Below, piece by piece: positions 44,730 to 56,669 of a stretch of DNA of 64,000 bases. A program made the translations under genes and the position numbers. The notes beneath the pieces are model-generated. The model made no database searches. It was not told where the DNA came from and saw only the letters and a list, made by a program, of their open reading frames with translations. Numbering within the stretch: position 1 is the first letter of the stretch; the number at the start of each line of letters is the position of its first letter. Origin of the DNA: Apoderus coryli (taxonomy: Eukaryota > Arthropoda > Insecta > Coleoptera > Attelabidae); contig OU452200.1 of assembly GCA_911728435.2 (NCBI GenBank), positions 35,417,715 to 35,481,714 of the forward strand, in the 5' to 3' direction.

Positions 44730-46380
44730 GAGGTCGATGTTAAAAAGAAAAATAGTAATATAAAACAGTCATATATAAGCAATATAAAACACATACTCGT
44801 ATGATGATGCAAACGATCATACTTGTAGGAAATATATGTCATTTCAGGTTCGTTGCACAATATACTATTTTAATTCAGCGGAATAAGGGAAGGAAGGATA
44901 TCTTCATCAAAATTCAAAGTTTATTAGCATTTTGGGTTTTCAATACAAATTAGCTGCAATATTGCTGTGGGACCTGGCAAGACTGTACGTACAAAGTTGC
45001 ATTCACTATTTATGCTAAACAGGTTAAGATGCGTGTTCCATTTGAAAAAAATTACTCTAAATTTTGTTGTATCTAATGAAAAATTTATTTAATTTTGATT
45101 TAAATGCGAATAAACATTACTACTGCGAATAAACTGGTTGAAGAAATTAGAATGTCTTCCTCCTGTCGACACGACGCGACGCGACGTAGTGTGTTTTAAT
45201 TAAGTATCGTATAAGATTTAAAGGGAAGTAATAATAAGCAAAGTTCATTCTCAATAAGTCGCAAAATATCTCGACACAAACTCCTTTCCAAGGAAAGCTT
45301 TTGAATTATTTGTATGCCTAAAACGTCAATTGTAACATAAATCTTTGAATAGGTACGTTAAAACATAATTTCCATGGACTTATAATCAGAAAATGTAATA
45401 ATATACATGGTGTTTTATTTAAAATAACAAATTTCCCATCAACTTCCGGTATAACCGGAATTGTTGCATGGACGCTATTATTTTATTTGAAGTGACTGTA
45501 TTCAAAACTACTGTTACCGAAATTTACAAAAGTAAAATCGAAGTAGAAATATTGCCAGCTTGTTTATTCTAATCAAGTTCACGATATGAGTTGCAATAAG
45601 AAGTTTCCTAACTGTATAAATGAATTATATTAATCAGGCACTTAACTCGACCTTTGAACATCAAATAATCAATTCAAGCCTAACAACACTAATACATATT
45701 CATATTGCAATGTTACCCGAAACTCTCTTCTAACTTCAAACACCGATAAAATTCAATTTAAACTAACTGAACTAGCATTCCACAAAATTAATTTTAATTA
45801 ATTCAATAAACAAACAAAAAAAGCACATTTAGTTAATACCGAATATTCTACTAATATTACACCGCGTAAGTTATTGCCAGAGTTGCACACGAAGTTCAGT
45901 CTACCACCCACCGAGCGGTGCTGTACACGTAGTCAGACTGAACTTTAAAACTCCTTTTGTGGATAACGGTAGGTATGAATAGCCTGCGTCACGTTAAACG
46001 ACTAACTGTTGGATGCTGCTGAACGCGACACAACTTTATATATCATTTGTATGAAACTCCCACACAAAACGTCATATTTTAAACTCCCACCGAGTGTTAC
46101 GAGATAGGAATGTATACGCAACGTAACGTGAAGACACAAAATAAAAAAAAAACGTATAAAAGAAGTATATATGGCTGTGTTTGATCCCACTAGGCAGATA
46201 TATGGAATATCTAAAACTAAAGCTCGACATCTGACAAATGACAAATTGATTTTTCTTTTGTTTGAGGGTCAAGTCACATTAATTTCCTTCTTATGTCAAA
46301 TTGATGAATTTAAATGAAACTGTTCTTCTACAAGGTTTCTAGCACAGCGCTTGAGCCAATAGTCTACAGTTCGTCATCCA
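44730..46380. other. No gene recognised
   Basis: AT-rich sequence. CGACACGACGCGACGCGACG (about 45168-45187) is a small GC-rich direct repeat. An inverted pair, AAGTTCAGTCT and AGACTGAACTT, lies at about 45892-45945. No gene is supported. Confidence 0.4.
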
Positions 46381-46389
46381 ACAGCAAGT

Positions 46390-46790
46390 AACCGCTATAA
46401 ACATTCACAGAGATATCATTCGCGTAATGGGAGAATATAATATAGCTCATCTTCATAACACGCGTTACAAAAATGCTCATGTACATTCACATATTAAGAC
46501 TCGACTAAAACTAGGACAACGGTCGTTTCGGTTTCTGGGTCCGCGTCTTTATTCCTGTGTGCCGGACGATCTTAGAAAAATGAACAGTTCTATGCATATT
46601 AATTTTAAAAAGAAAACTAAAAGTTTGATATTATCATCTAGGCCATTAATTTATAATTTAATTGACTTTTAACCTCTAATGAACTACCTATATTCTGCAT
46701 ACATAATTTATGTATTATATTTTTTGATGTGTTGATACAATCTAATTTTAATATTTTGGATTGTTATAATTTTTTGAGTCATGTTTATTT
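46390..46790 (+). pseudogene. LINE 3'-end fragment
   Basis: The frame 46427-46672 reads HLHNTRYKNAHVHSHIKTRL, then RSFRFLGPRLYSCVPDDLRK and FKKKTKSLI. This is the typical end of LINE ORF2 (HNTRxK, F.GPkLyN.lP..l, FKk.lK). An AT-rich tail follows. No reverse transcriptase remains. Confidence 0.65.
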
Positions 46791-46834
46791 TTCATGTGCC
46801 AGTTGCCCAGTGGCAACACGGACAAATTACTATA

Positions 46835-47837
46835 AATAGCTTCGTTCGCGGCCACGATTCTGAATTGGTTCTAGTTCTCTACGCTTGCGCTGTTTCGATT
46901 TCGGCGTTCGCGGTGAAAAAATTATCGGACTACTAGTAATAGAATCAAACAGTTTGGCGTTCGCGGTGAAAAAAGAATCAGTTCATTACCGGTTCTGAAT
47001 CGATTTTTTAGTTCTACGGACTGAGGAAGAACTGTTGGTTCTGACATGCGCAGTCTAGCTAACCAACAATTATACACTGGTTATATTTATCTATTGTACA
47101 GCCATATGTTTTATCCTTGTAGGTATATAAGAGCATTGTCTTTATAAAGACAATGATAAGGGTTTTAGACAGTGTCAGTGACTACAAAGAAGAAGACATC
47201 CAAGAAAGAGTAGAATAGAGGTTGAAGGATTTTATTTTTTCAGGTAGATAGATCTTAGTATTATAAATAAAAGCAGAAATGTTTTGTGTTATTTTTGAGG
47301 TTTTACTTTTTATTTCTTATGAAGTATTTAGTGACCGTGACGTCCTGAAAAAATTGAAAACAACAAAAATAAAATAAGTTTTCAATTAAACAACGTTTCT
47401 TGGTTCCATTACATCATTAAAATGTTATTAAAAATTAAAATGTGTTTGTGTTTTCTGTCATTATTTAAATGTTCACGATATTCTTTTTCACTAAATTGCG
47501 GGACAGTATCTTCATAATAGGGATAATATTTGAATGAACTGGACTGAACAGTGATTAAGGATTGAACACGTCAACATAAAAATCGAAAATATAACTCAAA
47601 TTTCTTCAAATGTCTAACTTTTATTAACAACTATTGCACGACAATAACAGAACATACAACGGAAAATTAAAATATTCCGGCATCCAGCTATGCGATTCTA
47701 TTTTGGTTCCATTTTGCGTTCGCGGTGATTACAGTTATGAACGCATTTCGAACCGCGCCTGCGCTTTAAAACCAGTTCTGTGACGTCACGATTCAGTTCA
47801 GAATCAATTCAGAATCGTGGCCGCGAACGAAGCTATT
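46835..47837. mobile_element. Element with perfect 33-bp TIRs, superfamily unknown
   Basis: AATAGCTTCGTTCGCGGCCA begins the left arm (46835-46867) and its exact reverse complement ends the right arm (47805-47837). Subterminal copies of GCGTTCGCGGTGA occur at about 46904, 46964 and 47708. The 1-kb body has no transposase. I see no certain target duplication; the outermost bases AATA/TATT may themselves belong to it. The repeated GTTCGCGG word inside and in the TIR suggests binding sites of a specific transposase. Confidence 0.85.
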
Positions 47838-48780
47838 AATACACCATTCCAAGCTCGAAGATTTGTTACGCCGTCCGAAAGGCTACTACTGTCAAACGTA
47901 TGCCCATCCATTCCGCATGATGTTCTTGAATTCGAACTACGTAAAATTGACCTAAAAATTAATGTCGCCATTCACATTTTTAAAAATTGGATCATCTAGA
48001 CCAGAATTCGGCCATGTGCTAAGCTTTCGTAGACAAGTATTCATTACGCCACCAGAGAACACAATACCAGAGTCCATTGTTATAGCACAGGAAGAAACTC
48101 AATACCGAATCTTCTTATCGCAAGACTCTACGACATGTTACAATGGCAAACGACAAGGCCACATAGCATCTAATTGCCCTGCCGAAAAACCGACAGTCAA
48201 CCCAAAGCCGAAGGAATATCCATCAACACACACCCTACTATTGGAAGATCAGAATCTACTTCTGTGGCAGCAAATCAATAGTCTACCAGTTCGAATATCC
48301 TAATAAATCGACCTCCTCTTCCTCCTCGACCTCCACAATTTTACCCTTAAATACCAACTACAAACGCAACCTCTCACAGACACTTACCTCCTATCGACTA
48401 ACATCCCTTTCGTGAACCTGAACTAAGAAACCCAAAAAAAATGAAAAAATACTCCATCTGCAGGCAACATCCAATTCCTCTTAACTCCAGCGAAAGAATA
48501 CATCGACACCAAATCATTCGTTATAACATATGACCAATTAGTTGACCTTTTTGAAAATACGTATGGATCTGCTGACCCCATAAGTATTGTAAAGAGATAT
48601 ACAACCAACTTAAATTGTTCAAAAACTAGCTCGAAAGAATTTAATTGAAATGTTCTTAACGATTTTGAATTAACAAAAACATGGCAATGCGTTTGCTAAA
48701 TTCTAGACCAGCTACAATCAGATCGAGGAATTACTTGGTTATTTACAAACAAACACTGACGATTCTGGAGATGAGGATAT
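47838..48780 (+). pseudogene. LINE ORF1 (gag-like) relic
   Basis: Plus-strand frames give TPSERLLLSNVCPSIPHDVL, EFGHVLSFRRQVFITPPE, TQYRIFLSQDSTTCYNGKRQ and GHIASNCP. This is the ORF1 of I/Jockey-type LINEs, with a CCHC knuckle whose second Cys is Gly. A break at about 47997 and further breaks after 48300 follow. Frames to about 48640 then give AGNIQFLLTPAKEYIDTKSF and LVDLFENTYGSADPISIVK. It starts immediately beside the TIR element ending at 47837. Confidence 0.7.
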
Positions 48781-49053
48781 GATATCCAAAAAAAGGGGGA
48801 TAAACGCTCAAGTAATCCAATTTTGGGTTGGGAAAAATTGTGAAGTACAGAAGTTTGTATGCAACAAATCTTTAGATCTAAATTGTACAGTTATTGGAAT
48901 ACTATGGACTTGTTTATTTAGGAAGATTTGTTTGTATCAATCTTTGCATTTACTATTCAATTTGTTTTTGAATTTATTTTTAGCAATTTAAGTTTAGTAC
49001 AATAGTTAACTTTTTTTTTCTAGATACATTTACTGACAAAGTTTGTCTTTTCT

Positions 49054-50153
49054 TAATAATAATAATAATAATAATAATGCTTTATTTGCCTATATAACAA
49101 TAGTTATTGGCATCGTCACATTCAGTATGTACATAAATAAAAATACAATATAAACAAACAAAATACTCAAACAGCAAATGCGTGTGTAAATAGTACAAAT
49201 ACAAAACAGTAAAACAAAGTACATAAAAGTCACTTAAAACTTCAATAAATAGTCTAAAGGGGCACAATTCAAATATTACAACAACAATCAACAGACTATA
49301 ATATAACTTAAAATTAACAAAGCACTGTAAAAAATTCACTCAAAATGTGTAGGTGAGATAGTCAGCATAGTCATATGGGCCAATCTCAAGAAGTTGCTTT
49401 TTCACTTCAACTTTAAATTTATTGTTGTTCGCAATATCTTTTATCTGACGAGGGAGGTGATTATAGAACCTAACGGCCATAACCTGAAACTATTGATCTG
49501 TCAAAGGTAATCTGTGCCGGGACAGACACAGGTTTTTCTTATGCCGCGTTTCATAACAGTGTAGATCCTCATGACTTATTAAAGTATTGAGATTTTCCCT
49601 AATATAAAAAATGCATTGCCAAATATACAGAGCAGGAACTGTTAAAATATTTAATTTTTTAAAGAAGGGTTTGCATGGCTCTCTATATCCAGCTTTAACC
49701 ATTACGCGTACAGCCGCCTTTTGAATTTTAAAGATAATTTGCCATTGCGGTGCCTTGCCCCAAAACAGAACGCTATAACTAATTAGGCCGTGAAAGTATC
49801 CCATATATATGTAGTCGATAGTTTTCGCAAGAGATAAACCACACTGGATAAAATTTTTTGGCAAGGCAATCGATCTGATCTTTCCATGTCAATTTTGGGT
49901 CTACAATTACTCCAAGAAACTTATAAGTATTGTTTTCGCTACTAAAATTTTTCCTTAGTGTAAAATCAATCCTCTCCGTTTTCGAGAAGTTAAGAGACAG
50001 TCCGTTAGAGGCAAACCAATTCTCAGCACTTTTTAATTTGGTTTGGATTATGTTATTAAAATCCTCGGAAGCCTGACAAATTGTGGTGTCGTCTGCATAC
50101 TGAATTACTTGAGTATACCTTTGAATTGAAAACACAGACACTATCAAACTCAT
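49054..50153 (-). pseudogene. Jockey-type LINE, 5'-truncated copy
   Basis: Minus strand: QVIQYADDTTICQASEDF (catalytic YADD), WFASNGLSLNFSKTERIDF and FLGVIVDPKLTWKDQID. A frameshift at about 49860 leads to YMGYFHGLISYSVLFWGK and CKPFFKKLNILTVPALYIW. A further shift at about 49490 leads to a C-terminal VRFYNHLP region. The 3' end has a (TAA)n tract at 49055-49078, next to an AGGCAAATAAAG-type signal on the sense strand. It is the same family as 11880-13215 but on the other strand. Confidence 0.9.
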
Positions 50154-50199
50154 ATTACAAACAATAATTAGATTAAATATTCCCCCTCGATGGATAATA

Positions 50200-50900
50200 T
50201 GCGAAACTTTGAGATGAAACTTTTATTTTATCACATTCATCCATTTAAGCAAGGCAGTTCGCACACATTTATGTTCTTTTTCTCGGTTTTTTTATATGTT
50301 TCAAAAAAAAAAATACAACCAGACCATTGTGTATGGTGAATTGAAACTAAGAAAGTAGGGCTGCTGTAAAAGTTATAAGTGCAGGCAAGCAACAGAGTGT
50401 GTACCAACTAACTAACTACTCATATACTATTCCATGTTGGAATGGTAAAAAATGTAATATATCTGCAAACTTCCTGCTGTACGCTTCATTTTCAGATGAT
50501 AAAAGTTTTAGATGCCGTCTTCTCTTTTCCCTCTTTTATCAACATAAAGTTGAATTATAATATATCCTCACAAGGATGTAATAAAGGCAATGGGACAAAA
50601 TGAGTCTCCCAAGAACTTATGAAACTGTCTATGCAAATTTGTTTAGAATGAATGTGGGTATCTCAGTGCCACACCGCTAAATTCGAAATTATTTTGCTAT
50701 ATCAGTTAGGCCCAGCTAGAATCTACAACTTATAGCTTAGCTGCTAACGAGCAAAACCAATCCAACCATTTATAGTTGGTTATGGATTCCAGTAATGTTT
50801 TAATGCTTCTTGTATATCAAGAAATACAGACCACCATTGTTTTTTTTCCGAGTGGTTAAGTAACAGATCTGTTGGTAGGCATATTTTTTTTTTTTGAAAT
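50200..50900. other. No gene recognised
   Basis: AT-rich sequence between two minus-strand LINE fragments. No credible open frame. Confidence 0.4.
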
Positions 50901-50930
50901 AAGGGTCCGTACGACCTAAGTCCGCGTATA

Positions 50931-51535
50931 CTATGCCACCCAATCCAGCAGCCCGGTATCCTCCAGGAGTTCAGTTATGTGTTGGGTGTCAATATCTGCT
51001 GGCGCAATCAGCGCATGCCCAAAAATAGCATGTCGTCTTCGTTGTAGAACTACACACTCACATCTGCATTGCAGGTCCCCGTTATACAGCCCCATATTAG
51101 GTAGGCGATCTCTCAGAGCGCAATGCCCAGTAAGGAGTCCCATAGTTATTCGCATGGGACTCCTGCTTAATGATAGCAGTTTTTCAGTGCGCTCTCTCTC
51201 GTTGCCTTCTATTCCCGAGTGACCCGGGACCCACACTAGATTAACCCTATTGTAGTCCGCCAAGGCCCTAAGTTCTGTTTGGCATTCCCATATCAGTTTG
51301 GTTGTAACCTTGGGGCCTCTCAGAGCCCTTAAGGCTGCCTGGCTATCTGAACATATATTGATTCGCTTGTTTGTATAAGCCCTCAATCTGTTTAGTTTGG
51401 CACATTGCAGAATTGCAAACACTTCCGCTTGCAATACGGATGTGTTTTTCCCCAGTGAGAATCTTAGATTCGTGTTCCTTGTCTCACTGTATATTCCTGC
51501 ACCACTTCTACTTTCAGTTTGGTAGGCATATTAAT
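50931..51535 (-). pseudogene. I-like LINE RNase H relic
   Basis: The minus-strand frame from about 51530 reads SRSGAGIYSETRNTNLRFSL, VLQAEVFAIL (Glu), ICSDSQAALRAL (Asp) and NLVWVPGHSGIEGNE, where the final Asp block is replaced by RERTEK. It continues with ITMGLLTGHCALRDRLPNMG and a reduced Cys cluster (LQCRCECV). The order equals that of 19054-20040, with an internal deletion after GIEGNE. The first Asp motif is missing at the 5' edge. No target duplication was found. Confidence 0.85.
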
Positions 51536-51725
51536 AAGTACTAAGCACTTTCTTCAAACCTTTTAGCATGAAAGACATTATACTTGGTCTGAAGGATTTA
51601 GGGTGCGTGTCTGTGCGCCCCACCCTAACCGTTTTCCAGCTGATAGTTCCATGCCAGACTGGCTCTATATAATTTGACGAGGACAACTAACAAAATATCC
51701 AATCCATTCTGGACCAGATCTGGAT

Positions 51726-53341
51726 AATAATAATAATAAACGCCTTTATTAAAAATGTCTATAAATACATTATAATTCAAAATATTTCTGTTGACATAAG
51801 GCATTTTCATTCTAACATAAGATCTCTGAATTGAGCAAATAAACATCAAAAATCAAGCCCAAATATTGAGCTTGATTTGTCAAAGGTAATCGTGTGTCAT
51901 TTATTTGGATATCTAAGTTGGAGTCAATGTGAGCTTCAAGTTATGGGCCAAAGAATAGATCTTGATTGATTTTGGCTGAAGCCAAATGAAGATTTTGATT
52001 ATCAAAGTAATGTAAAAGATGAGTATCATCACCGTGGAATTGTAAATGAGAATAAGTCACCGAGGATGCAGCATCAGACGTGTAAATTAAAAATAGTAAT
52101 GGGTCTAGAACTTAGCCCTGGGGAACACCGGAAATAACTGGTTCACAGGAAGACATGTTATTATTAAGGGATGCGGCATTGGACTTGATTTTATTTATAG
52201 CCTCGAAAACACCAGATTGATCATCAAACGAAATATCGAACTGTTTATGTGGGTCATACGTGTTATTTCTATAAAATGGAATTTTGTCATTACAGAAGTT
52301 ATTTTTGTTTCTAGTGCCATAATTGTGAACATCTTCTCTTTTAAGCAACCATTCACTTTGTTTTTTTATATGAATTATGAGTGCGTACATGTAGAGGCAA
52401 GGAAAAGTCATTATTTTCAAATTCATAAAATGTTCCCTACATGATGCTGTCTGAGGAATTTTTTGTATTGCTCTTATAACCTTTTTTGGGCCCTGAATAG
52501 ACTCACCTCCTATACGTAGCAGATAACTCTTATTGCTGGTGTTGTTTGCTATAGATATAGGCAGAGCAACCGTTTTTAGTGCATTAAGGGTAAGTCCGTT
52601 ATGCACACACCACCGATACATCGCCCCAGTCACCACGTTGGCAGCCTGAACTAACCCTGCTTCATCCTTGGCTGAAACACAAACACTAGTATCGTCTGCA
52701 TAAAGAATGGGATATCCAAAAATACCCAGAACTTCAGAGATATCGTTAATAAAAACATTGAACAAGGTAGGTGAGAGACAGGAGCCCTGCGGCACCCCAC
52801 TGCTCACGATCTCGGACCTCGAACGGAGACTCGCAATTTCAACCACCTGTGTACGCTGTGTAAGATAGCTACGTATCCATGCGACCGCTGTTCCTCTTAT
52901 ACCAACAGCATTCAGTTTCAGAAACAAAAGATCCTGGCTTATGGAATCAAACGCCTTGCTTAAATCAAAGAAAAGGCCAAGAGCTATTTTCTTATTATTG
53001 AGTGACTGGTATAGGTTGTCCAAAGCCTGATTAAGAGCTGTTTCTGTTGATCGACCGATTCTGCATCCATTCTGGTTGGAAGAGAGGATCTTAAATTTTT
53101 CGAGATAATTATTAAGTCTCATGTTATATAAGCACTCAAATATTTTACTAAATTGACTTTGTAGAGCCAGCGGTCTGTAATTATTTGTATCTTTTGTATC
53201 ACCTTTTTGTTTATAAATAGGAACTATTTTTGATGTTTTAAGACACTCTGGAAAAACACCTTTCTCAAAACTCTTATTAATGATCGCGGATCCCAGGCAA
53301 TAGTTGCATTTCCAAATTGACACACGGTACTGGTTTACCAC
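51726..53341 (-). pseudogene. Chimera of two LINE reverse transcriptase fragments in one open frame
   Basis: The 409-codon frame (53341-52112) first runs through a complete reverse transcriptase core: YRPLALQSQFSKIFE, LFFDLSKAFDSISQDLL, SSGVPQGSCLSPTLFNVF and LYADDTSVCV. It then jumps to a post-RT word (TASCREHFMNLKIMTFPCL). Near 52262 it switches to another LINE: FDISFDDQSGVFEAINKIKS, again followed by ISGVPQG. That second LINE continues after a stop to about 51850 with VLDPLLFLIY and a decayed catalytic HGDDTHLL, and ends in a (TTA)n tail at 51726-51742. Two families are thus joined without breaking the frame, each with internal deletions. The product cannot be a normal ORF2 protein. Confidence 0.8.
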
Positions 53342-53344
53342 GTT

Positions 53345-54480
53345 TTTATTCTATCAATACAATACATCAGATATTTATGAATGGAATAAGGATTTTCTCT
53401 CTGGAAAAGCTCGATACTGGAAACAATAAAGCTATTCCCAAATATGTTATATATACTCCTATCGCACGTATCCATATATCATCATACATAATAAATTCTA
53501 TTTTGCACTGTTCGATTTATGCAAATAATGAGAAAGTAAGAGAGAGAGAGAACTAATTCTGTATTTGAAATTTCAGTATTTGGAGAATTTATGAATGGTA
53601 AAGATAAGGAAACTCCAAAGTCGTCGAAAAAATATTCAAACACTGCAAAAACTCTTGTGCACATAAGTATAAGTGTTTTCTAATATTTACGGGTATGGTA
53701 TGTCCGTCCACACCCAGAAACGTAGTCGCGTAGGGTCCAAACGGTTTTATCTCCCGTCCAAATCTGATATTTTTAGAATTATCAAAAGATTTGCTCAGAA
53801 AAGCTTGTGACTACGTTTCATAAAAGGGTTATTGAACATTTTAAAGCCATTCTTCGTAATTTGGGACATTTTGCTAATAAATGCATCTTCAAACACTTCA
53901 ACTCTTTTTAATTGCTACAGAAAAATAGCATTTATAAATTATTCTTTCTTTCTACCATTTTTTTTTGTAATTTTTGTATTTTTACTTTCCCGCACAGTTT
54001 GGCAGTTGAAACGTATCTTATTACAATTAAAATTCACAATTTTCAAAGAGGGTACTAATAAGTGATATTTTTAATAAAAACGTACATACACTGAGGCACA
54101 AAAAAATTACACTTGTTTTTATGTAATCAAAGTGCTGCAGAGAGCGCCCTCTACAACTCACATCAAAATTATCAACAAATTCAAATTCCTCACCCCCAAT
54201 AACCCCCCACCACATAATACCATGCAAAAATATTGGTTGGAAACTAGGTTATTTAGGAAAATCGAAAACGATATTACCACTTTGGCAGCGCTGTATCTCG
54301 GTTATTATCAACTTTTGAACTAAGATAATTTTGGCCATATCCCAAGGAATCTGCAGTTTTACTGTATACCATTAATTCTGGGACACGCTGTATAATAAAG
54401 AAATAAGAAATTTTATGATCGATAAGTATACTACCACACTTTCAATAAAAAAAAATAAATCCTTTTAAATAATGTTCATA
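53345..54480. other. No gene recognised
   Basis: AT-rich sequence. GGGACACGCTGTATAATA at about 54377-54394 looks like the right end of a Tc1/mariner-type element, but I could not match a left end. Confidence 0.4.
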
Positions 54481-54505
54481 ATTTTGTTGTGTGTTCCTTT
54501 CCACT

Positions 54506-54556
54506 AAGTTATACTGATGATGACCTTAGCTAAGGTCGAAACATGTCTATAATTCT
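54506..54556 (+). ncRNA. PLE-type hammerhead motif, all core bases intact
   Basis: Plus strand: stem I GTTATA/TATAAT (about 54508-54513 with 54547-54552), CTGATGA (54514-54520), one extra T (54521). A 16-base palindromic stem II, GACCTTAGCTAAGGTC (54522-54537), is followed by GAAAC, AT, and the preferred cleavage triplet GTC. Stem III is AC/GT with a 2-base loop. GGTGGATGTGAC about 15 bases after stem I matches, in reverse, the repeat start seen at the other PLE remnants. This is the best-preserved copy of its type here. Confidence 0.8.
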
Positions 54557-55065
54557 TAATTAAACAATTTGGTGGATGTGACTGAGTTTTATTCGAAGAA
54601 ATTGGTCATCCACAGAGAGATGGACTACTTCATCAAAAAAATAAATACAGTAAAAAACTCCAAATAGTACAGCAGATATTTCTAAAACAATTTCCAAAAT
54701 TTCATAAACATTTTTAAACTGTATGTGATTGTAAACGTGATGGGTATTGGGGATGTAAAAAATAGATTCTTGTTTATACTTGTACTATGCAATTTTTATA
54801 ATGTTATTTTATATTCTAAATTTTAATAACAAACTGTTTAATGTTTTTTAATTTCAAGAGAAAAAAAAAACGAAAACTCAAACCCTCGTATAAATACTCT
54901 GTATAAAGATTTAACTCAGTAGAGCACGCTTACCTGAATTTTCAAATACTACAAAGACATAAGGTTCAACACTTACTTTCTGATTCTTATTACCACATGG
55001 TGTGAGCACCATTTCTATAAAATTCATATTCTAATACTATCTTATTCTTTATTGTGACAATATCT

Positions 55066-55110
55066 GTTCTACCCACATTTCGGCTTATTCGCCTTCTTCA
55101 GGTACATGTT
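55066..55110 (-). ncRNA. Hammerhead-like motif, PLE type, poor 3' half
   Basis: Minus strand: CTGAAGA (55102-55096), extra A, stem II GGC/GCC (55094-55083), GAAAT, then TGTGGGTA with no clear stem III. Probably a decayed PLE repeat. Confidence 0.4.
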
Positions 55111-55119
55111 TTTTTATTT

Positions 55120-56370
55120 GTTTGTTGTGTGCTCATCATGATGTTGTTTGATGGATCTGAAGATATATGCCGACATATTTTCACTCATGTCATACGTATT
55201 TTATTTTATTTTTATTTTAGTGTTCCATTTGCAATGCATGACCTCCCGGAAGCCGTAGTATCAGCTTTAAAATATAGCTGGAACTGAAATATAGATTTTC
55301 CATTGCTCCAGTATGAAGCTGCTAATTTTTTAGGAGAAAACTTATAGGTCGAGTGATTCTGTTGACAAACCTTTTGTCTTTTATTAAATTGGTCGATTCA
55401 ATTAGAACAAACCACTTCACAGCTAAATGTTATGTATGTTGGAGGACAAATGCCTAAGGTTGCCTAAATCTGCTCAAAGGATGTGAACTTAACAGTCAAA
55501 TCAACAGCTGACATCTAACAACAAGCCTCAAAATATAAATAGTTGCACTCGTATTACTAATTTGTAAAATAATGATTTCCCTATAAATAGCGCATGAAAT
55601 CATAATTTACATTTTAATTTTAATAGTGTGGGTAGGTAGGTACATTTTTAATATTGAGGTACCGAATTTGAATTTAATGTAAATTAAGAAAGACGTTGAA
55701 TGTAGAAATCAATAAAATTCAAATCAACCATCTTGTAGATGCAGGAAGTGAAAATATTTGCGAATATCTCAAGGATAATCTTGTTACACTACTGCAGTGA
55801 AAATTCGTTTACCAGTTTTATGGATTATCTAATAATTATTGGAAATAGCAAATCATATTTTCTAGAAATGGATGTTTTAATGGCTTTCGAAAGGCGGGCG
55901 TATATCTGACATTGGAGAAAATAAAGATGGGGGACCGGAGATCTAAAAATCTGAAGTAATATACAAACAACATTTAAATCTGAAAACTTTGGGGTATACC
56001 TAGTAGTTTGTTGGAATGCTTTATTTCTTTAAAATAATGATGATGTTATCAACTTTCTTGTTTTAAATGCAACACTATATTTTTTTACTGCTTGCCTATA
56101 GGTACATATATTATGTAGAATAGTTTTCTCGAATATATTTCATTTCGTCAAAATTCAAAAGGGTAACTTGTTCATAGAAGCTCCTCCTTACTAAAATCAT
56201 AGCATAAAGAACAGCATACCGAGTCCACGCCGATTGAACTAAATAATTTCAAACTGTGACGTATGACGCCGCCATTTTAGGAGAGAAGTCAGGCCCCGAC
56301 CAAAAATATTTATATTTTTGAGTTTCTAACCGCAGTACTGTATTTGTATTTTCGTAAAAATATTTAAGTA
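55120..56370. other. No gene recognised
   Basis: AT-rich sequence with no supported coding region or repeat. Confidence 0.4.
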
Positions 56371-56374
56371 CAAA

Positions 56375-56660
56375 ATTACTGGTGTTACCTACACAAGGGA
56401 TTTTGTTTAATTTAGCAGGGCCTCAGTCTAATTCAGTAGAACCAGACCGAAGCATGGGTCGACAGATACTGACGAATTCGTTTTGCTCTTATTATGAGCT
56501 AGTCAGAGTACCATAGTGGTTGCCCATCTACAATATCGGCCTGCATTTAAGCACATTAAGATATACAACTGTAGACATAATATGTAAACCGTACCATCTA
56601 CATACACATAGTAATGCACATCCCACCATACAGAGTCTGAAACAATCCAATGTCAGGTTG
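56375..56660 (-). repeat. Second copy of the interior of the 3385-3900 repeat
   Basis: Read in reverse it follows 3590-3850 base for base over long runs, for example ACCAGACCGAAGCATGGGTC, TCGACAGATACTGACGAATT and GTTGCCCATCTACAATATC. TACCTACACAAGG marks one limit, where the 53-bp arm would follow. The arm itself is not recognisable here. Confidence 0.88.
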
Positions 56661-56669
56661 TGTTTAATA

